DNA of 37,981 nucleotides, from assembly GCA_031296755.1 (NCBI GenBank), contig JAUMMZ010000023.1, positions 1 to 37,981 on the forward strand, in the 5' to 3' direction. Numbering within the stretch: position 1 is the first letter of the stretch; every line of letters begins with the position of its first letter. A model generated the notes under the pieces. It saw only the letters and a program-made list of their open reading frames with translations. It ran no database searches and was not told the origin of the DNA. The translations under genes and the position numbers were made by a program. Shown piece by piece: positions 14,870 to 23,042 of the stretch. The stretch comes from Collinsella sp. (GTDB taxonomy: Bacteria; Actinomycetota; Coriobacteriia; Coriobacteriales; Coriobacteriaceae).

Positions 14870-14910
14870 GGCGGGACCGCAGGAGATAATCCTGCGGCCC
14901 CGCCGCTTTA
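14870..14910 (+). terminator. Terminator of the zinc-ribbon/SPFH/lipoprotein run
   Basis: GGCGGGACCGCAGG (14870-14883) pairs with CCTGCGGCCCCGCC (14891-14904) with one mismatch around a 7-nt loop, followed by GCTTTA. It lies between convergent genes and could work on both strands. A second smaller hairpin (CGCGGAT / ATCCGCG) lies at about 14837-14860. Confidence 0.65.
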
Positions 14911-14929
14911 TGCCGATGCGTAACGAGCG

Positions 14930-15550
14930 CTAGCGCTCCATGTTGGGAACGATGCTGCCCTCCGTTACTGCGCGCACGGCCAAGCGCATGATGTTGTCGT
15001 AGCCGGTCTTGTTGAGAATCTCCGAGATGCGGCGTTTGATGGTGCCCTCGCTCATAAACAGCTCGGCCGCGATCTCGCGACGGCTCTTGCCCTCGCAGGC
15101 AAGGCGCAAAATCGACAGCTCAACATCGTCGAGGGCCGCCGTGCCCGAGAAGATGCTCTCGGGCGGCTTGGGAAACGTGCAGTAACCCGCCAGCGTGGAG
15201 CGCATCACGGCGAAAAGCTCGTCGATACCGACGTTCTTGTACACAAAGCTATCGACGCCCGCCTCGCGCGCCTGATCGACAAAGGTGATCTCGGGCATGC
15301 CTGTCATGATGATGACGCGGCACTCGGGCAGTTGTTCTTTGATGCGCGCCGCCGCCACGATGCCGTTGGAATCATGCTCGGTGCATACGTCCATCAGTAT
15401 CATGTCCGGGCGCTCCTTGAGCGCGACACCCAAGGCCTCGGAGGCATCGGCAATCGCGGCGACAACGGTCATATCGGGCTGGTCGCCAACGGAGCGCGCC
15501 AGGCTCTCGCGCAAGATAGCTTGGTCTTCGACGATAAGGACGCGAATCAT
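14930..15550 (-). CDS. NarL/LuxR-family response regulator
   Basis: 206 aa. The receiver domain (1-120) has the acidic pair E8-D9, phosphoacceptor Asp54 in MILMDVCTE, Thr in IIMTGMPE and Lys in FVYKNVG. The LuxR-type helix-turn-helix is at the C-terminus (LDDVELSILRLACEGKS; REIAAELFMSEGTIKRRI). Its ATG overlaps the kinase stop codon by 4 nt (ATGA), so kinase and regulator are translationally coupled and form a two-component pair. Targets are unknown; the neighbouring GH1 and zinc-ribbon genes are possible but unproven. Confidence 0.92.
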   Translation of the reverse strand: MIRVLIVEDQAILRESLARSVGDQPDMTVVAAIADASEALGVALKERPDMILMDVCTEHDSNGIVAAARIKEQLPECRVIIMTGMPEITFVDQAREAGVDSFVYKNVGIDELFAVMRSTLAGYCTFPKPPESIFSGTAALDDVELSILRLACEGKSRREIAAELFMSEGTIKRRISEILNKTGYDNIMRLAVRAVTEGSIVPNMER

Positions 15551-17046
15551 GAGTTTCTCCTTTGAGCTGTGGCGCTGGCGTTGAGCGGGATGGACACCGC
15601 AAGCGTAAAGGGCGGGGCGGCATGGATTTCCAGGCAGCCGCCCAGATCTTGCGCGACATGCCTCATACCTGGAATACCCGTTCCCTCGCGATACGATACG
15701 GGTGCCGGGGACCCGTCGTTAGAAATCGTCATGTGCGCGATGCCGTCAGCATCCGCCCCCTCCTGCCACAGGCGCACATGGACCCGATGCGCTTGCGCAT
15801 GCTTGGTGGCATTGGTCGAGGCTTCGCGGATAATCTGCAGAAAGGCTGCAGCGACACGCGCGTCCTCAGGCAGCGCCCCCTCAACATCGATCTGCACACT
15901 CACCAGGCCAAAAGCATGGACGATATCACCCAGCTGCTCTGCAGGCTCGCTGGCACCACCACTGCGCAAATCGGCGGCAATTGAGCGTAGCAACGGGTCG
16001 ATCTGCTCGAGCGACTCATCGTCCAGACGCCCCTCCTCCAAATAGCGATGAAGAATGGACAGGCGCTGCCCGATCACATCGTGAACGCGGGCGCGCATAC
16101 GTAGGTAGGCCGCATTGTCGGCAACCTTTTTAACTTCTTCGATCTGGGACTGGAGCTCTTGGCCCGCAAGCTCAAGCAGGTGGTTTGCTTGCGCCAAGCG
16201 GTCGTAGGCGCGTGCGTATTCCGTCACGTCCAGTCCGATAATGCGCTCAAAGAGGCGGCCCGAAACCATAACCTCGTCGTGCACAAATAGGCGAATCTCG
16301 GCGGGAGAAATCTCGATCACCGCGCGAGCCTCACCAAAACGGTCCAAGTTAATCCGCACGCGATTCCTACTGCTTTCGGGCATTTGCATGCTAAGTTTGC
16401 GCAGGTCGTTCCATGTGCCGCTCATGTCACCTAGATCGGTGGGCATATGAAGTTCCACCAGGTTTTTGCGCATGCAGCGGTTCATGAGCAGCGGACGGCC
16501 CCTCGGGTCCAGATACAGGATGCCCACGGGAATCACGTTGATGGTTTCGATCGTCGAGAACGCGGTGATATCCTCCTGGCGGTTGCGGACATCCATCAAG
16601 AGCGCCGCAATGGAGCGGAACAGGAAAAACGCTCCCTCTGCGATAAGGACCGTGGTCCACGCCGAGCCCATGGCAAAAACCACCGGCGGTGTAACGGCGA
16701 CAACAAGCAGCAGCTCGGCCAGCATGACAGGGCGACGATAGCGCACCATAAGCACCACGCCGTAGGCAAAGATCACGGCATTGAGCCACAGCGCTCCGCC
16801 CATTGCCTTGGCGCAAACGTCAAGCGGCGCCACCAGATACGAGCCAGATGACGCGAATAAGATGAGCGCCGAAATAACTAGGTGAAGCACAAGGCTCGCC
16901 TCGTAGGCACAAATCACCTTACGGTTATAGGACGAGCGGCGCGATGAAATGAGCGGGACGTGGATCGTCTGCAGACACGCAGCCAGGGCAAAGACAACAT
17001 CGAGCGCAACGATTTGGGGAAGGATGAGCGAAATCTGCATCGTCAC
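15547..17046 (-). CDS. Membrane histidine kinase (NarX/LytS-like HisKA_3 type), partner of the response regulator
   Basis: About 499 aa. Six or so membrane helices form the first 160 residues (IVALDVVFALAACLQTI; LVLHLVISALILFASSG; MLAELLLVVAVTPPVVFA). A PAS-like region (FSTIETINVIPVGILYLDPR) and a coiled coil (AQNHLLELAGQELQ region) follow. The dimerisation box is VHDVIGQRLSILHRYLEE with the candidate phospho-His, and the ATPase has an N-box in IIREASTNATKHAQAH and G-boxes in SNDGSP and GTGIPGMRH. The start is either GTG 17046, overlapping the previous stop as GTGA, or ATG 17040 two codons on; I cannot separate them. It sits between the degenerate sensor gene and the regulator, with 4-nt overlaps on both sides. 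Confidence 0.88.
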   Translation of the reverse strand: MTMQISLILPQIVALDVVFALAACLQTIHVPLISSRRSSYNRKVICAYEASLVLHLVISALILFASSGSYLVAPLDVCAKAMGGALWLNAVIFAYGVVLMVRYRRPVMLAELLLVVAVTPPVVFAMGSAWTTVLIAEGAFFLFRSIAALLMDVRNRQEDITAFSTIETINVIPVGILYLDPRGRPLLMNRCMRKNLVELHMPTDLGDMSGTWNDLRKLSMQMPESSRNRVRINLDRFGEARAVIEISPAEIRLFVHDEVMVSGRLFERIIGLDVTEYARAYDRLAQANHLLELAGQELQSQIEEVKKVADNAAYLRMRARVHDVIGQRLSILHRYLEEGRLDDESLEQIDPLLRSIAADLRSGGASEPAEQLGDIVHAFGLVSVQIDVEGALPEDARVAAAFLQIIREASTNATKHAQAHRVHVRLWQEGADADGIAHMTISNDGSPAPVSYREGTGIPGMRHVAQDLGGCLEIHAAPPFTLAVSIPLNASATAQRRNS

Positions 17047-18842
17047 TCACCCGCCCTCGGCATCAAGACGATCATGCGCAGCTGGCCGGGCTCGCCCTCA
17101 AGGCGGTATGCCACGTTGCGCCCTTGCAGAGCGCTTTCGAGCTCTTGCGCAGCGGGCGTCTGCGAAAGATCTGCATCATCGTTGGAAAAAAGCGTGGCGC
17201 GCAGCTCGACACTGCATCGGTCATGGTCGCCCAAGTGATACATAAGCGCCGGATGGTCGGTGGTGTAGGCAAAAAACGCAAAGTCATACACGCAGTCGTA
17301 CAGGGCACTTACCATACTGGCGTGCATCGGGCGCCGTATGGCGATAATCGAGGCGCAATCGATATCGATGGTGCGCAGGTCGCTTGCGAGCTCGTTGGCA
17401 ATGAGCTGAATGCGGTCGCGATCAAAACCGCTCTCCCCGTGCTGTGCCAACGTGAGCGACCCTTTGCGCTTGCAATAGGCGACGAGCATCTTGGCGCGCT
17501 GCAGCATGCGGTAACGCTCGTGCGAAGACGCTTCGTCGGTCAACGGCGGCAGCGAGCTCAGCAGGTCGTACATCCCTTTGAGCGCGCGGGCAAGCGCCTG
17601 GTCCACGTCTTGGACCAGCAAGGTCTCGGCCTCTTGATCTGCCAAATGCGTCTTAAGGTCGTAGTCGGCGGCGAGCAGCTCGTTTTGACGCTGCAGCTCC
17701 ATGCGACGATGTGCCAGCTCACGGTTAAGCTCGTTGAGCTCCGACACGTCTTGGGCAAGCAGGGCCGATCCGCCCAGCAGTGGGAAGGCACGGTACATCA
17801 CATCGGGATCGGACGCCACGGCAAAGGCATGGGCGCGGCCGTGCTCCTGGGTCCGCAACTCCTCGCGCACGCCTACCGGCGTTGGCTTTGACACCGGCGT
17901 GGCATAGACCTCCTGCAGGTCGCGCGTTAGAACTTTGAGGTCAAGCGGCAAGGTGTCGAAGATGCCGGCGATGTCGTGATACGACGGAACGACACCGCAA
18001 TCGAGACAGATTTCCATCGCCACCACGCACAGGACGCAATAGACGAGCGAAAAGTTGAGCCTCCATGCCCAGGGCACGCGCAGAGCATATGAGATGGCAA
18101 AGAAAGCGCCGCCCAGCAGCACGAGCGCCGCCGTGCCCGAGAAACGCTGGATGCGAAAGGACGAGGACCGACCAACCAGGATAAAAAAGGCCACGAAGTT
18201 AAAGGCCGTCCACACTAAGACGGCGAAATAACCCCAGCCGTACGTGTAATCGTTGCTCCAGGTGTCGCTTGTACGGTCAAAGCGGAAGACCTGCTGGTGA
18301 AAATCGTTGGTGAGCACAAATCCGATAAGCAGGATGGCCGCAATCCACAGCGCAACGCAGTAGCGGCGACCCAGGCGGTGTTGCTCCAGGCCCGCAAGGC
18401 GCAGACCACACAACTGGTAGAGCAGCGGAATGAGCGTCATGGGCACGTAGTACAGGTACCACAGCACGGTGGCATAGAACGGCGTGAACGACTTGTACTT
18501 GAGAATGACTTCGATCATCCACAGGGCGCAGATGGTGGCGATGGCAACAAGGCGGCGGCGCAGCACATAGTCCAAACAGCGCAGATAGACCGATACGCCC
18601 CAAATTGAAAATACAATTGCGGCGACAAGCAGCGGGAGAGAGCTCGAATGGACGAGCGCATCCACGACCTCTTCGGACACCTCGCTATAGGCGGGCGCGG
18701 CGTTAGAAAGTTTGGGGTCGAAGGCGAACAGCGCCGGCAAGACTGCCAAAAACATGAGGAACATCGCGGTGATGGCGCCGGCGATAGCAAAGACGCGGTG
18801 ACGGTATACCCGATGTGTTATGCCAACAAGGAATCGCGGCAT
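17043..18842 (-). CDS. 7TM sensor protein with degenerate kinase-like C-terminus
   Basis: About 599 aa. The N-terminal half has eight hydrophobic segments (IAGAITAMFLMFLAVLPALF; LLVAAIVFSIWGVSVYL; WIAAILLIGFVL; YFAVLVWTAFNFVAFFILVG; ALVLLGGAFFAISYAL), typical of the 7TM region preceding some histidine kinases. A PAS-like segment (DPDVMYRAFPLLGGSALLAQ), a coiled coil (about 380-460) and a region resembling a kinase core follow. The H-box position reads YRMLQRAKMLVAYCKRKGS without a clear catalytic His, and no N-box or GxG is visible. It is probably a non-catalytic sensor partner of the next kinase, which it overlaps by 4 nt. Start uncertain: ATG 18842 has a CAGG site; ATG 18926 is 28 codons upstream without one. 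Confidence 0.72.
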   Translation of the reverse strand: MPRFLVGITHRVYRHRVFAIAGAITAMFLMFLAVLPALFAFDPKLSNAAPAYSEVSEEVVDALVHSSSLPLLVAAIVFSIWGVSVYLRCLDYVLRRRLVAIATICALWMIEVILKYKSFTPFYATVLWYLYYVPMTLIPLLYQLCGLRLAGLEQHRLGRRYCVALWIAAILLIGFVLTNDFHQQVFRFDRTSDTWSNDYTYGWGYFAVLVWTAFNFVAFFILVGRSSSFRIQRFSGTAALVLLGGAFFAISYALRVPWAWRLNFSLVYCVLCVVAMEICLDCGVVPSYHDIAGIFDTLPLDLKVLTRDLQEVYATPVSKPTPVGVREELRTQEHGRAHAFAVASDPDVMYRAFPLLGGSALLAQDVSELNELNRELAHRRMELQRQNELLAADYDLKTHLADQEAETLLVQDVDQALARALKGMYDLLSSLPPLTDEASSHERYRMLQRAKMLVAYCKRKGSLTLAQHGESGFDRDRIQLIANELASDLRTIDIDCASIIAIRRPMHASMVSALYDCVYDFAFFAYTTDHPALMYHLGDHDRCSVELRATLFSNDDADLSQTPAAQELESALQGRNVAYRLEGEPGQLRMIVLMPRAGE

Positions 18843-18993
18843 GGCGAAGAGCCTGCCGCCCCTGGGATCCGCAACCGGCGCGGTCCGGGCGGCCGCGTGG
18901 CCGATATGTCGCTCGCAGGTACCCATAGTGCTTTTAGTGTACCGACAGATGGGTCGAAAAAGCGGGCCGCATGTCCCAAAATCCGCAGACGGC

Positions 18994-19032
18994 AAGGCGC
19001 CCGGCGAGCATTAACCACTCGCCGGGCGCCTT
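18994..19032 (-). terminator. Perfect 15-bp GC-rich hairpin after the phospho-beta-glucosidase gene
   Basis: AAGGCGCCCGGCGAG (18994-19008) and CTCGCCGGGCGCCTT (19018-19032) pair perfectly around a 9-nt loop, 36 nt after the GH1 stop. The following U-tract is weak (TTGCCG), so termination may be inefficient or factor-assisted. Confidence 0.6.
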
Positions 19033-19068
19033 GGTTAGGAGACTCTGAAGTTAAGTGTCTCAGCTTCC

Positions 19069-20499
19069 TTAGGACAGGTCCTCACCATTAGAAGCGATAA
19101 CCTTCTTGTACCAGTCGAAGCTCTTCTTCTTGGAGCGCTTGAGGGTACCGTTGCCGGCGTCGTCGCGATCCACATAGATAAAGCCGTAGCGCTTGGACAT
19201 CTCGCCCGTGCCAGCCGAGACCAGATCGATCGGACCCCAGGTGGTGTAGCCCAGCAGGTCAACGCCGTCCTCGGTCACCGCATCGCGCATCGCGGCGATA
19301 TGCTGACGCAGGTAGTCGATACGGTAGTCATCGTTGATGGAGCCATCCTCCTCGACAACATCCTTGGCGCCCAGACCGTTCTCAACCACAAACAGCGGCT
19401 TCTGATAACGGTCGTACAGGTCGTTGAGGGTGATGCGGAAGCCCAGCGGATCGATGGCCCAGCCCCACTGGCTCTCCTGCAGGTAGGGGTTCTTGGCGCC
19501 GGCGAAGGCGTTGCCCTGGGTGCGCTCGACATCGGGGTTATCGGCACCGGCGGAGCAGCGGGTGCTGTAGTAGCTAAAGCTGATGAAGTCGACGGTGTTG
19601 GCGGCCAGGATCTCGCGGTCCTCGTCGGTCATGCCCACATCGATGCCCAGACGCTGGAGCTTCTTGACGGCATAGGCCGGGTAGTAGCCACGGCTCTGAA
19701 CGTCGACGAAGAAGTAATTGTCCTGATTGTCGAGTTGCGCCTGGCGCACATCGCCCGGACGGCAGCTGTAGGGGTAGTAGCTACCTGCGGCGAGCATGCA
19801 GCCGATCTTGACCTCAGGGTCGATCTCGTGAACGATTTTGGTTGCCCAAGCGCTGGCAACGAGCTCGTTGTGGGCGGCCAGGTACTCGACGGCCTCCTTG
19901 TCCTCGCCCTCCTCAAAGACCAGGCCGGCACCCATAAACGGCAGGTGCAGAATCATATTGATCTCGTTGAAGGTGAGCCAGTACTTCACCAGGCCCTTGT
20001 AGCGGGTGAAGATCGTGGTCGCGAGGTTCTTGTAGAAGTCGATGAGCTTGCGGTTGCGCCAGCCGCCGTACTCCTTGATGAGGTGAATCGGGCAGTCGAA
20101 GTGCGTGATGGTCACGAGCGGCTCGATGCCGTGCGCCTGACACTCGCGGAATACGTCCTCGTAGAAGGCCAGGCCAGCCTCGTTGGGCTCGGTCTCGTCG
20201 CCGTTGGGGAAGATGCGGGTCCACGCCAGGCTCATACGGAAGGTCTTAAAGCCCATCTCGGCAAAGAGAGCGATGTCCTCCTTGTAGTGGTGGTAGAAAT
20301 CGATGCCGGTCTGCGTGGGATAGTAATAGCCGTCCTCGAAGTCGAGCATCTTGCGCTGGCCGGAGACCACCGCATAGCGCTCGGGGCCGTGCGGAGCCAC
20401 GTCCACGTTGGCCAGGCCGCGGCCGTCCACGTCGTAGGCGCCCTCGCACTGGTTGGCAGCCGTTGCGCCGCCCCACAGGAAGTCATTACGGAAAGCCAT
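19069..20499 (-). CDS. 6-phospho-beta-glucosidase, glycoside hydrolase family 1 (orphan copy)
   Basis: 476 aa, full length. The GH1 N-terminal signature FLWGGATAANQCEGAY is present, with the acid/base Glu in KYWLTFNEIN (about 177) and nucleophile Glu in LFVVENGLGAKD (about 370). Ser/Lys/Tyr residues typical of the 6-phosphate pocket are suggested by the C-terminal segment SKRYGFIYVDRDDAGN. It hydrolyses phosphorylated beta-glucosides inside the cell after PTS uptake. GAAAGGA precedes ATG 20499. It is closely related to the GH1 at 29855-31273 (same GLANVD/GLANSD, FNEIN, KKKSF stations and ASNGED ending) but has no PTS or regulator beside it, so it probably serves a transporter encoded elsewhere. 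Confidence 0.93.
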   Translation of the reverse strand: MAFRNDFLWGGATAANQCEGAYDVDGRGLANVDVAPHGPERYAVVSGQRKMLDFEDGYYYPTQTGIDFYHHYKEDIALFAEMGFKTFRMSLAWTRIFPNGDETEPNEAGLAFYEDVFRECQAHGIEPLVTITHFDCPIHLIKEYGGWRNRKLIDFYKNLATTIFTRYKGLVKYWLTFNEINMILHLPFMGAGLVFEEGEDKEAVEYLAAHNELVASAWATKIVHEIDPEVKIGCMLAAGSYYPYSCRPGDVRQAQLDNQDNYFFVDVQSRGYYPAYAVKKLQRLGIDVGMTDEDREILAANTVDFISFSYYSTRCSAGADNPDVERTQGNAFAGAKNPYLQESQWGWAIDPLGFRITLNDLYDRYQKPLFVVENGLGAKDVVEEDGSINDDYRIDYLRQHIAAMRDAVTEDGVDLLGYTTWGPIDLVSAGTGEMSKRYGFIYVDRDDAGNGTLKRSKKKSFDWYKKVIASNGEDLS

Positions 20500-20651
20500 G
20501 CATCAATCCTTTCGCACGCTGTTTGTCGTGGTTTCAGTATCCCTACAAACAACGCGTCGCTCAACGGCAACGACGTAGGCCGATACTTCTTTTCGCACGC
20601 AGGTGCTCGACAGCCGCCCCGTCTGACACTTTTTGATACCCGCCTGCCAAT

Positions 20652-20833
20652 CACCACAAAGGGGACAGGCACCTTTGTGGCGGTTGGGGGCGGTTTGTCT
20701 CGATCTGTAACAGGTAGGCAGCCAAAACCGGGCCTGATGTTACAGATCGAGATTGTTCGGTCAGCTTCTGCAGTTTGTCTAAATCTGTAACAGGTAGAGA
20801 CGATTTAGCCCGCTAGATGTTACAGACCGAGAC
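20652..20833. repeat. REP-like inverted-repeat pair, locus B
   Basis: It opens with the hairpin CCACAAAGG / CCTTTGTGG (20654-20680). Unit 1 is GTCTCGATCTGTAACA (20697-20712) with TGTTACAGATCGAGA (20738-20752). Unit 2 is GTCTAAATCTGTAACA (20777-20792) with TGTTACAGACCGAGAC (20818-20833). Unlike locus A, even the loop sequences are nearly identical to locus C at 22071-22255, so B and C are copies of one segment. Confidence 0.85.
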
Positions 20834-20837
20834 AGAA

Positions 20838-20906
20838 GATTCTAGTCGCAGGTGATGCCGAGGTTTTGCCGACGAGGCCTACGTAACCGCCTTCGCTCAG
20901 CAATTC
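20838..20906 (-). pseudogene. Remnant of the 3' end of a DUF4867 gene
   Basis: The sequence from GATTCTAGTC onward matches the last ~20 codons of the intact DUF4867 gene (22264-22325) at most positions, with substitutions and one missing base (GAGGTTTTGCC against GAGGTTCTTGCC) that breaks the frame. The match fades at about 20906. With repeat locus B it forms a degraded duplicate of 22071-22325. Confidence 0.7.
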
Positions 20907-20960
20907 ATTTGACTGAATAGGAAAGAAAGGAAAAAATAGGAAAAAAAGGAAAGGAGACTT

Positions 20961-22067
20961 ATGACTGAAACCATCTTCTCCCCCTCATTTGGAAATCGCC
21001 CGTCCTATCTGGTGGGTCGCGGGAACGTGATTTCGACATTCATCTCCGGTCTTGAGCAGGAGCCGGGCAATCGAGACCGAGCCATGCTCATGCTCGGCCA
21101 GCGAGGCAGCGGCAAGACGGTTCTTCTGTGGGAACTTGCCGACCGCGCACGCAAGCTCGGTTTTGTTGTCGCCACACCCACCGTAGCCTCCGAAGATATG
21201 CTTGAGCGCATTGTTGAAAAAATCCAAGAAGCAGGCGAGCCTTATGTCAGCAAGCGTCATCTCCCCAAACTTTCTGGCGGTAGCTTGAGCGTCTTCGGCT
21301 TCTCAGCCGGTCTCGAGTTCACACGCGATGTGCAGGAGACCAAGAGTTTCCAGTTCAAACTCACGCAGCTGGCGCGCAAGCTGACCGAGCAGGGGCACGG
21401 CATCCTCATCCTTATCGATGAGCTCCAAGCTAATTCACCTGAGATTAGACAGCTCGTCACCGCCTATCAAGAGCTGGTCGGTGAGGGACTCAACGTCGCG
21501 CTTGTTATGGCAGGTCTCCCGGGAGCCGTCTGTGCAACGCTCAATGACCGCGTGCTGACATTTCTCAACCGCGCTCGCAAGGTCACGCTCGAACCGCTTT
21601 CAGTCGGAGATGTCGATGCCTATTATCAGCGGGCTTTCGAAGAGCTCGACCTTGATATTCCAGGCGATCTTCGCCTCCGTGCCGCTCGCGCAACCCAAGG
21701 CTCGCCCTATATGCTGCAGCTCATCGGCTATAACATCGGCAATCGCTGCAAGACAGGAGAACACGTAACGCCAGAGCAAGTCGACGGAGCTATCGAAGCG
21801 TCAAAAGCCGATTTCGAAAACGATGTTTGTGAAACGACGCTCGCCGCGCTATCGGACCAAGACGTCGCGTTTCTCGACGCAATGACTGATGACGAAGACG
21901 CCGTTTCGCGCATTTCCGATGTAGCGAAACGTATGTCAGTCACACCCGACTATGCGCAAAAGTATCGCCGGCGCCTCATCGACGCCGGCGTAATCGAACA
22001 GGCGCGCCGCGGTTACGTGCGTTTCGCCGTTCCATATATGGCTGACTATCTGCGCAGCCAACTCTAG
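20961..22067 (+). CDS. AAA-family ATPase with C-terminal winged helix, function unknown
   Basis: 368 aa. The start MTETIFSPSFGNRPSYLVGR is typical of the ORC/Cdc6-like 'ATP-binding protein' group. The Walker A GQRGSGKT is at residues 46-53 and Walker B LILIDEL at 149-155 (D153, E154). A sensor-type Arg lies in FLNRARKVTLEPLS, with a helical lid (AARATQGSPYMLQLIGYNIG) and a C-terminal winged helix (ISDVAKRMSVTPDYAQKYRRRLIDAG). It is a stand-alone gene on the strand opposite its neighbours, preceded by an A/G-rich leader ending AAGGAAAGGAG. It lies exactly between two copies of a ~255-bp repeat, which suggests acquisition by recombination. No toxin, nuclease or transposase partner is adjacent. 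Confidence 0.82.
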   Translation: MTETIFSPSFGNRPSYLVGRGNVISTFISGLEQEPGNRDRAMLMLGQRGSGKTVLLWELADRARKLGFVVATPTVASEDMLERIVEKIQEAGEPYVSKRHLPKLSGGSLSVFGFSAGLEFTRDVQETKSFQFKLTQLARKLTEQGHGILILIDELQANSPEIRQLVTAYQELVGEGLNVALVMAGLPGAVCATLNDRVLTFLNRARKVTLEPLSVGDVDAYYQRAFEELDLDIPGDLRLRAARATQGSPYMLQLIGYNIGNRCKTGEHVTPEQVDGAIEASKADFENDVCETTLAALSDQDVAFLDAMTDDEDAVSRISDVAKRMSVTPDYAQKYRRRLIDAGVIEQARRGYVRFAVPYMADYLRSQL

Positions 22068-22070
22068 GCA

Positions 22071-22255
22071 GCCACCGCAATGGGGACAGGCACCTTTGTG
22101 GTGGTTTGGGCCCGTTTGTCTCGATCTGTAACAGGTAGGCCGTCAAAACCGGGCCTGGTGTTACAGATCGAGATTGTTCGGTCTGTCCCCTGCAGTTTGT
22201 CTAAATCTGTAACAGGTAGAGACGATTTAGCCCGCTAGATGTTACAGATCGAGAC
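22071..22255. repeat. REP-like inverted-repeat pair, locus C
   Basis: Unit 1 is GTCTCGATCTGTAACA (22118-22133) with TGTTACAGATCGAGA (22159-22173). Unit 2 is GTCTAAATCTGTAACA (22199-22214) with TGTTACAGATCGAGAC (22240-22255). It starts 4 nt after the ATPase stop and ends 8 nt before the DUF4867 stop, so it may serve as the shared terminator of these converging genes. It is a near-copy of locus B. Confidence 0.85.
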
Positions 22256-22263
22256 GGAAGATT

Positions 22264-22908
22264 CTAGTCCACGGTGATGTCGAGGTTCTTGCCGATGAGA
22301 CCTACGTAGCCGCCCTCGGCTGCCTTGGGGCTGTCAGCATGGCAGAGGACCCACTTGTCGGCCTTCCAGTAGCAGTAGCTGTCACCGGCGGCAGGCATGT
22401 CGGATGCAGCCTCGGGGCGCGGGCCGTTGGTGCCCGCCGGCAGCGCCACCATCACCTGGAAGCCGCCGTCATCGACCATGCAGGGCGTGTAGTGGAGCGT
22501 GGTGTTGAAGACTTCGACGACCGTACCCGCCGGCACGCGGAACGCCTTGACGCACGCGGTATCGAGCTTGTCGCCCTCGATCTCCCAACGATGTGCCACG
22601 AGCAGGATGAAGTCGCGTGCACCCAGGTTGAACTCGCTGGCGCGGTGATACTCCAGGCAGTTGAGTCGTGTATTGTGGCCGTTGCACCAGCCCAACTGGA
22701 AGGGACGACCGCCAAACATGAGAAAGCCGAGCGTGTCGGCACCCTCAACCTGCTCGAGCTCGGGCGCGGAGGCCACGTACTTACTGCCCTCGGGGATGGG
22801 CGTAGCGGAGAGCGCCTCGAGCATGGACGACGTGAGCTCGGACGGGACGTCATCCCAAACGTTGCCATAGGATTTGAACTCGGGATCGTTGACAGAGTAG
22901 ATATGCAT
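22264..22908 (-). CDS. DUF4867 family protein (cupin-like, function unknown)
   Basis: 214 aa from ATG 22908 (AGGAG 5 nt upstream); a GTG two codons earlier sits too close to that ribosome site. The conserved DUF4867 core is clear: TLGFLMFGGRPFQLGWCNGH, RLNCLEYHRASEFN, RDFILLVAHRWEIEG, VPAGTVVEVFNTTLHYTPC. The His/Glu pattern (EYH.SE and later LHY.PC) suggests a metal-binding cupin barrel, in my reading similar to ureidoglycolate-lyase-like or sugar-isomerase cupins; no activity is established. Genes of this family often lie near sugar catabolism genes. Here it follows luxS on the same strand, separated by that gene's terminator. Its last ~20 codons are duplicated beyond the ATPase at about 20838-20906. 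Confidence 0.8.
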   Translation of the reverse strand: MHIYSVNDPEFKSYGNVWDDVPSELTSSMLEALSATPIPEGSKYVASAPELEQVEGADTLGFLMFGGRPFQLGWCNGHNTRLNCLEYHRASEFNLGARDFILLVAHRWEIEGDKLDTACVKAFRVPAGTVVEVFNTTLHYTPCMVDDGGFQVMVALPAGTNGPRPEAASDMPAAGDSYCYWKADKWVLCHADSPKAAEGGYVGLIGKNLDITVD

Positions 22909-22982
22909 GTTCACTCCTGTTTGTAAATGTGACTATACAAACATTCTAAAACAATCTCGTTCTGATTTGAGCGCTCGGTATG

Positions 22983-23011
22983 AAAAAGCGCCCCCGCAAG
23001 AGCGGGAACGC
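22983..23011 (-). terminator. Intrinsic terminator of luxS
   Basis: On the minus strand, GCGTTCCCGC (23011-23002) pairs with GCGGGGGCGC (22997-22988) through two G-U pairs around a 4-nt loop and is followed by five T (22987-22983). It begins 32 nt after the luxS stop. Confidence 0.85.
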
Positions 23012-23042
23012 TTCAAGTACAAACGCTATTCCTGCGAGGGCC

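Larger units (their letters stand above)
20500..20960. other. Intergenic region: GH1 promoter side, repeat locus B with gene remnant, polypurine leader
   Basis: These 461 bp contain, in order: the GH1 upstream region (20500-20650, with a GTTTGT...ACAAAC inverted repeat near 20520-20550), repeat locus B (20652-20833), a degenerate copy of the DUF4867 gene tail (about 20838-20906) and an A/G-rich leader (20915-20957) before the ATPase gene. No intact gene is supported. Confidence 0.65.

Noticed and set aside
17043..18926. Alternative start at 18926 for the 7TM sensor
   Set aside because: No ribosome site is visible; 18842 has a modest one and leaves a normal short cytoplasmic N-terminus. The choice remains uncertain.
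19300..20790. 496-aa plus-strand ORF
   Set aside because: Antisense shadow of the GH1 gene, with Val/Leu/Ala bias and no recognisable domain; it also runs through the repeat locus.
20961..22067. Toxin-antitoxin or phage-defence system centred on the ATPase
   Set aside because: No effector, nuclease or second small gene accompanies it within the repeats, so no system can be claimed from this window.
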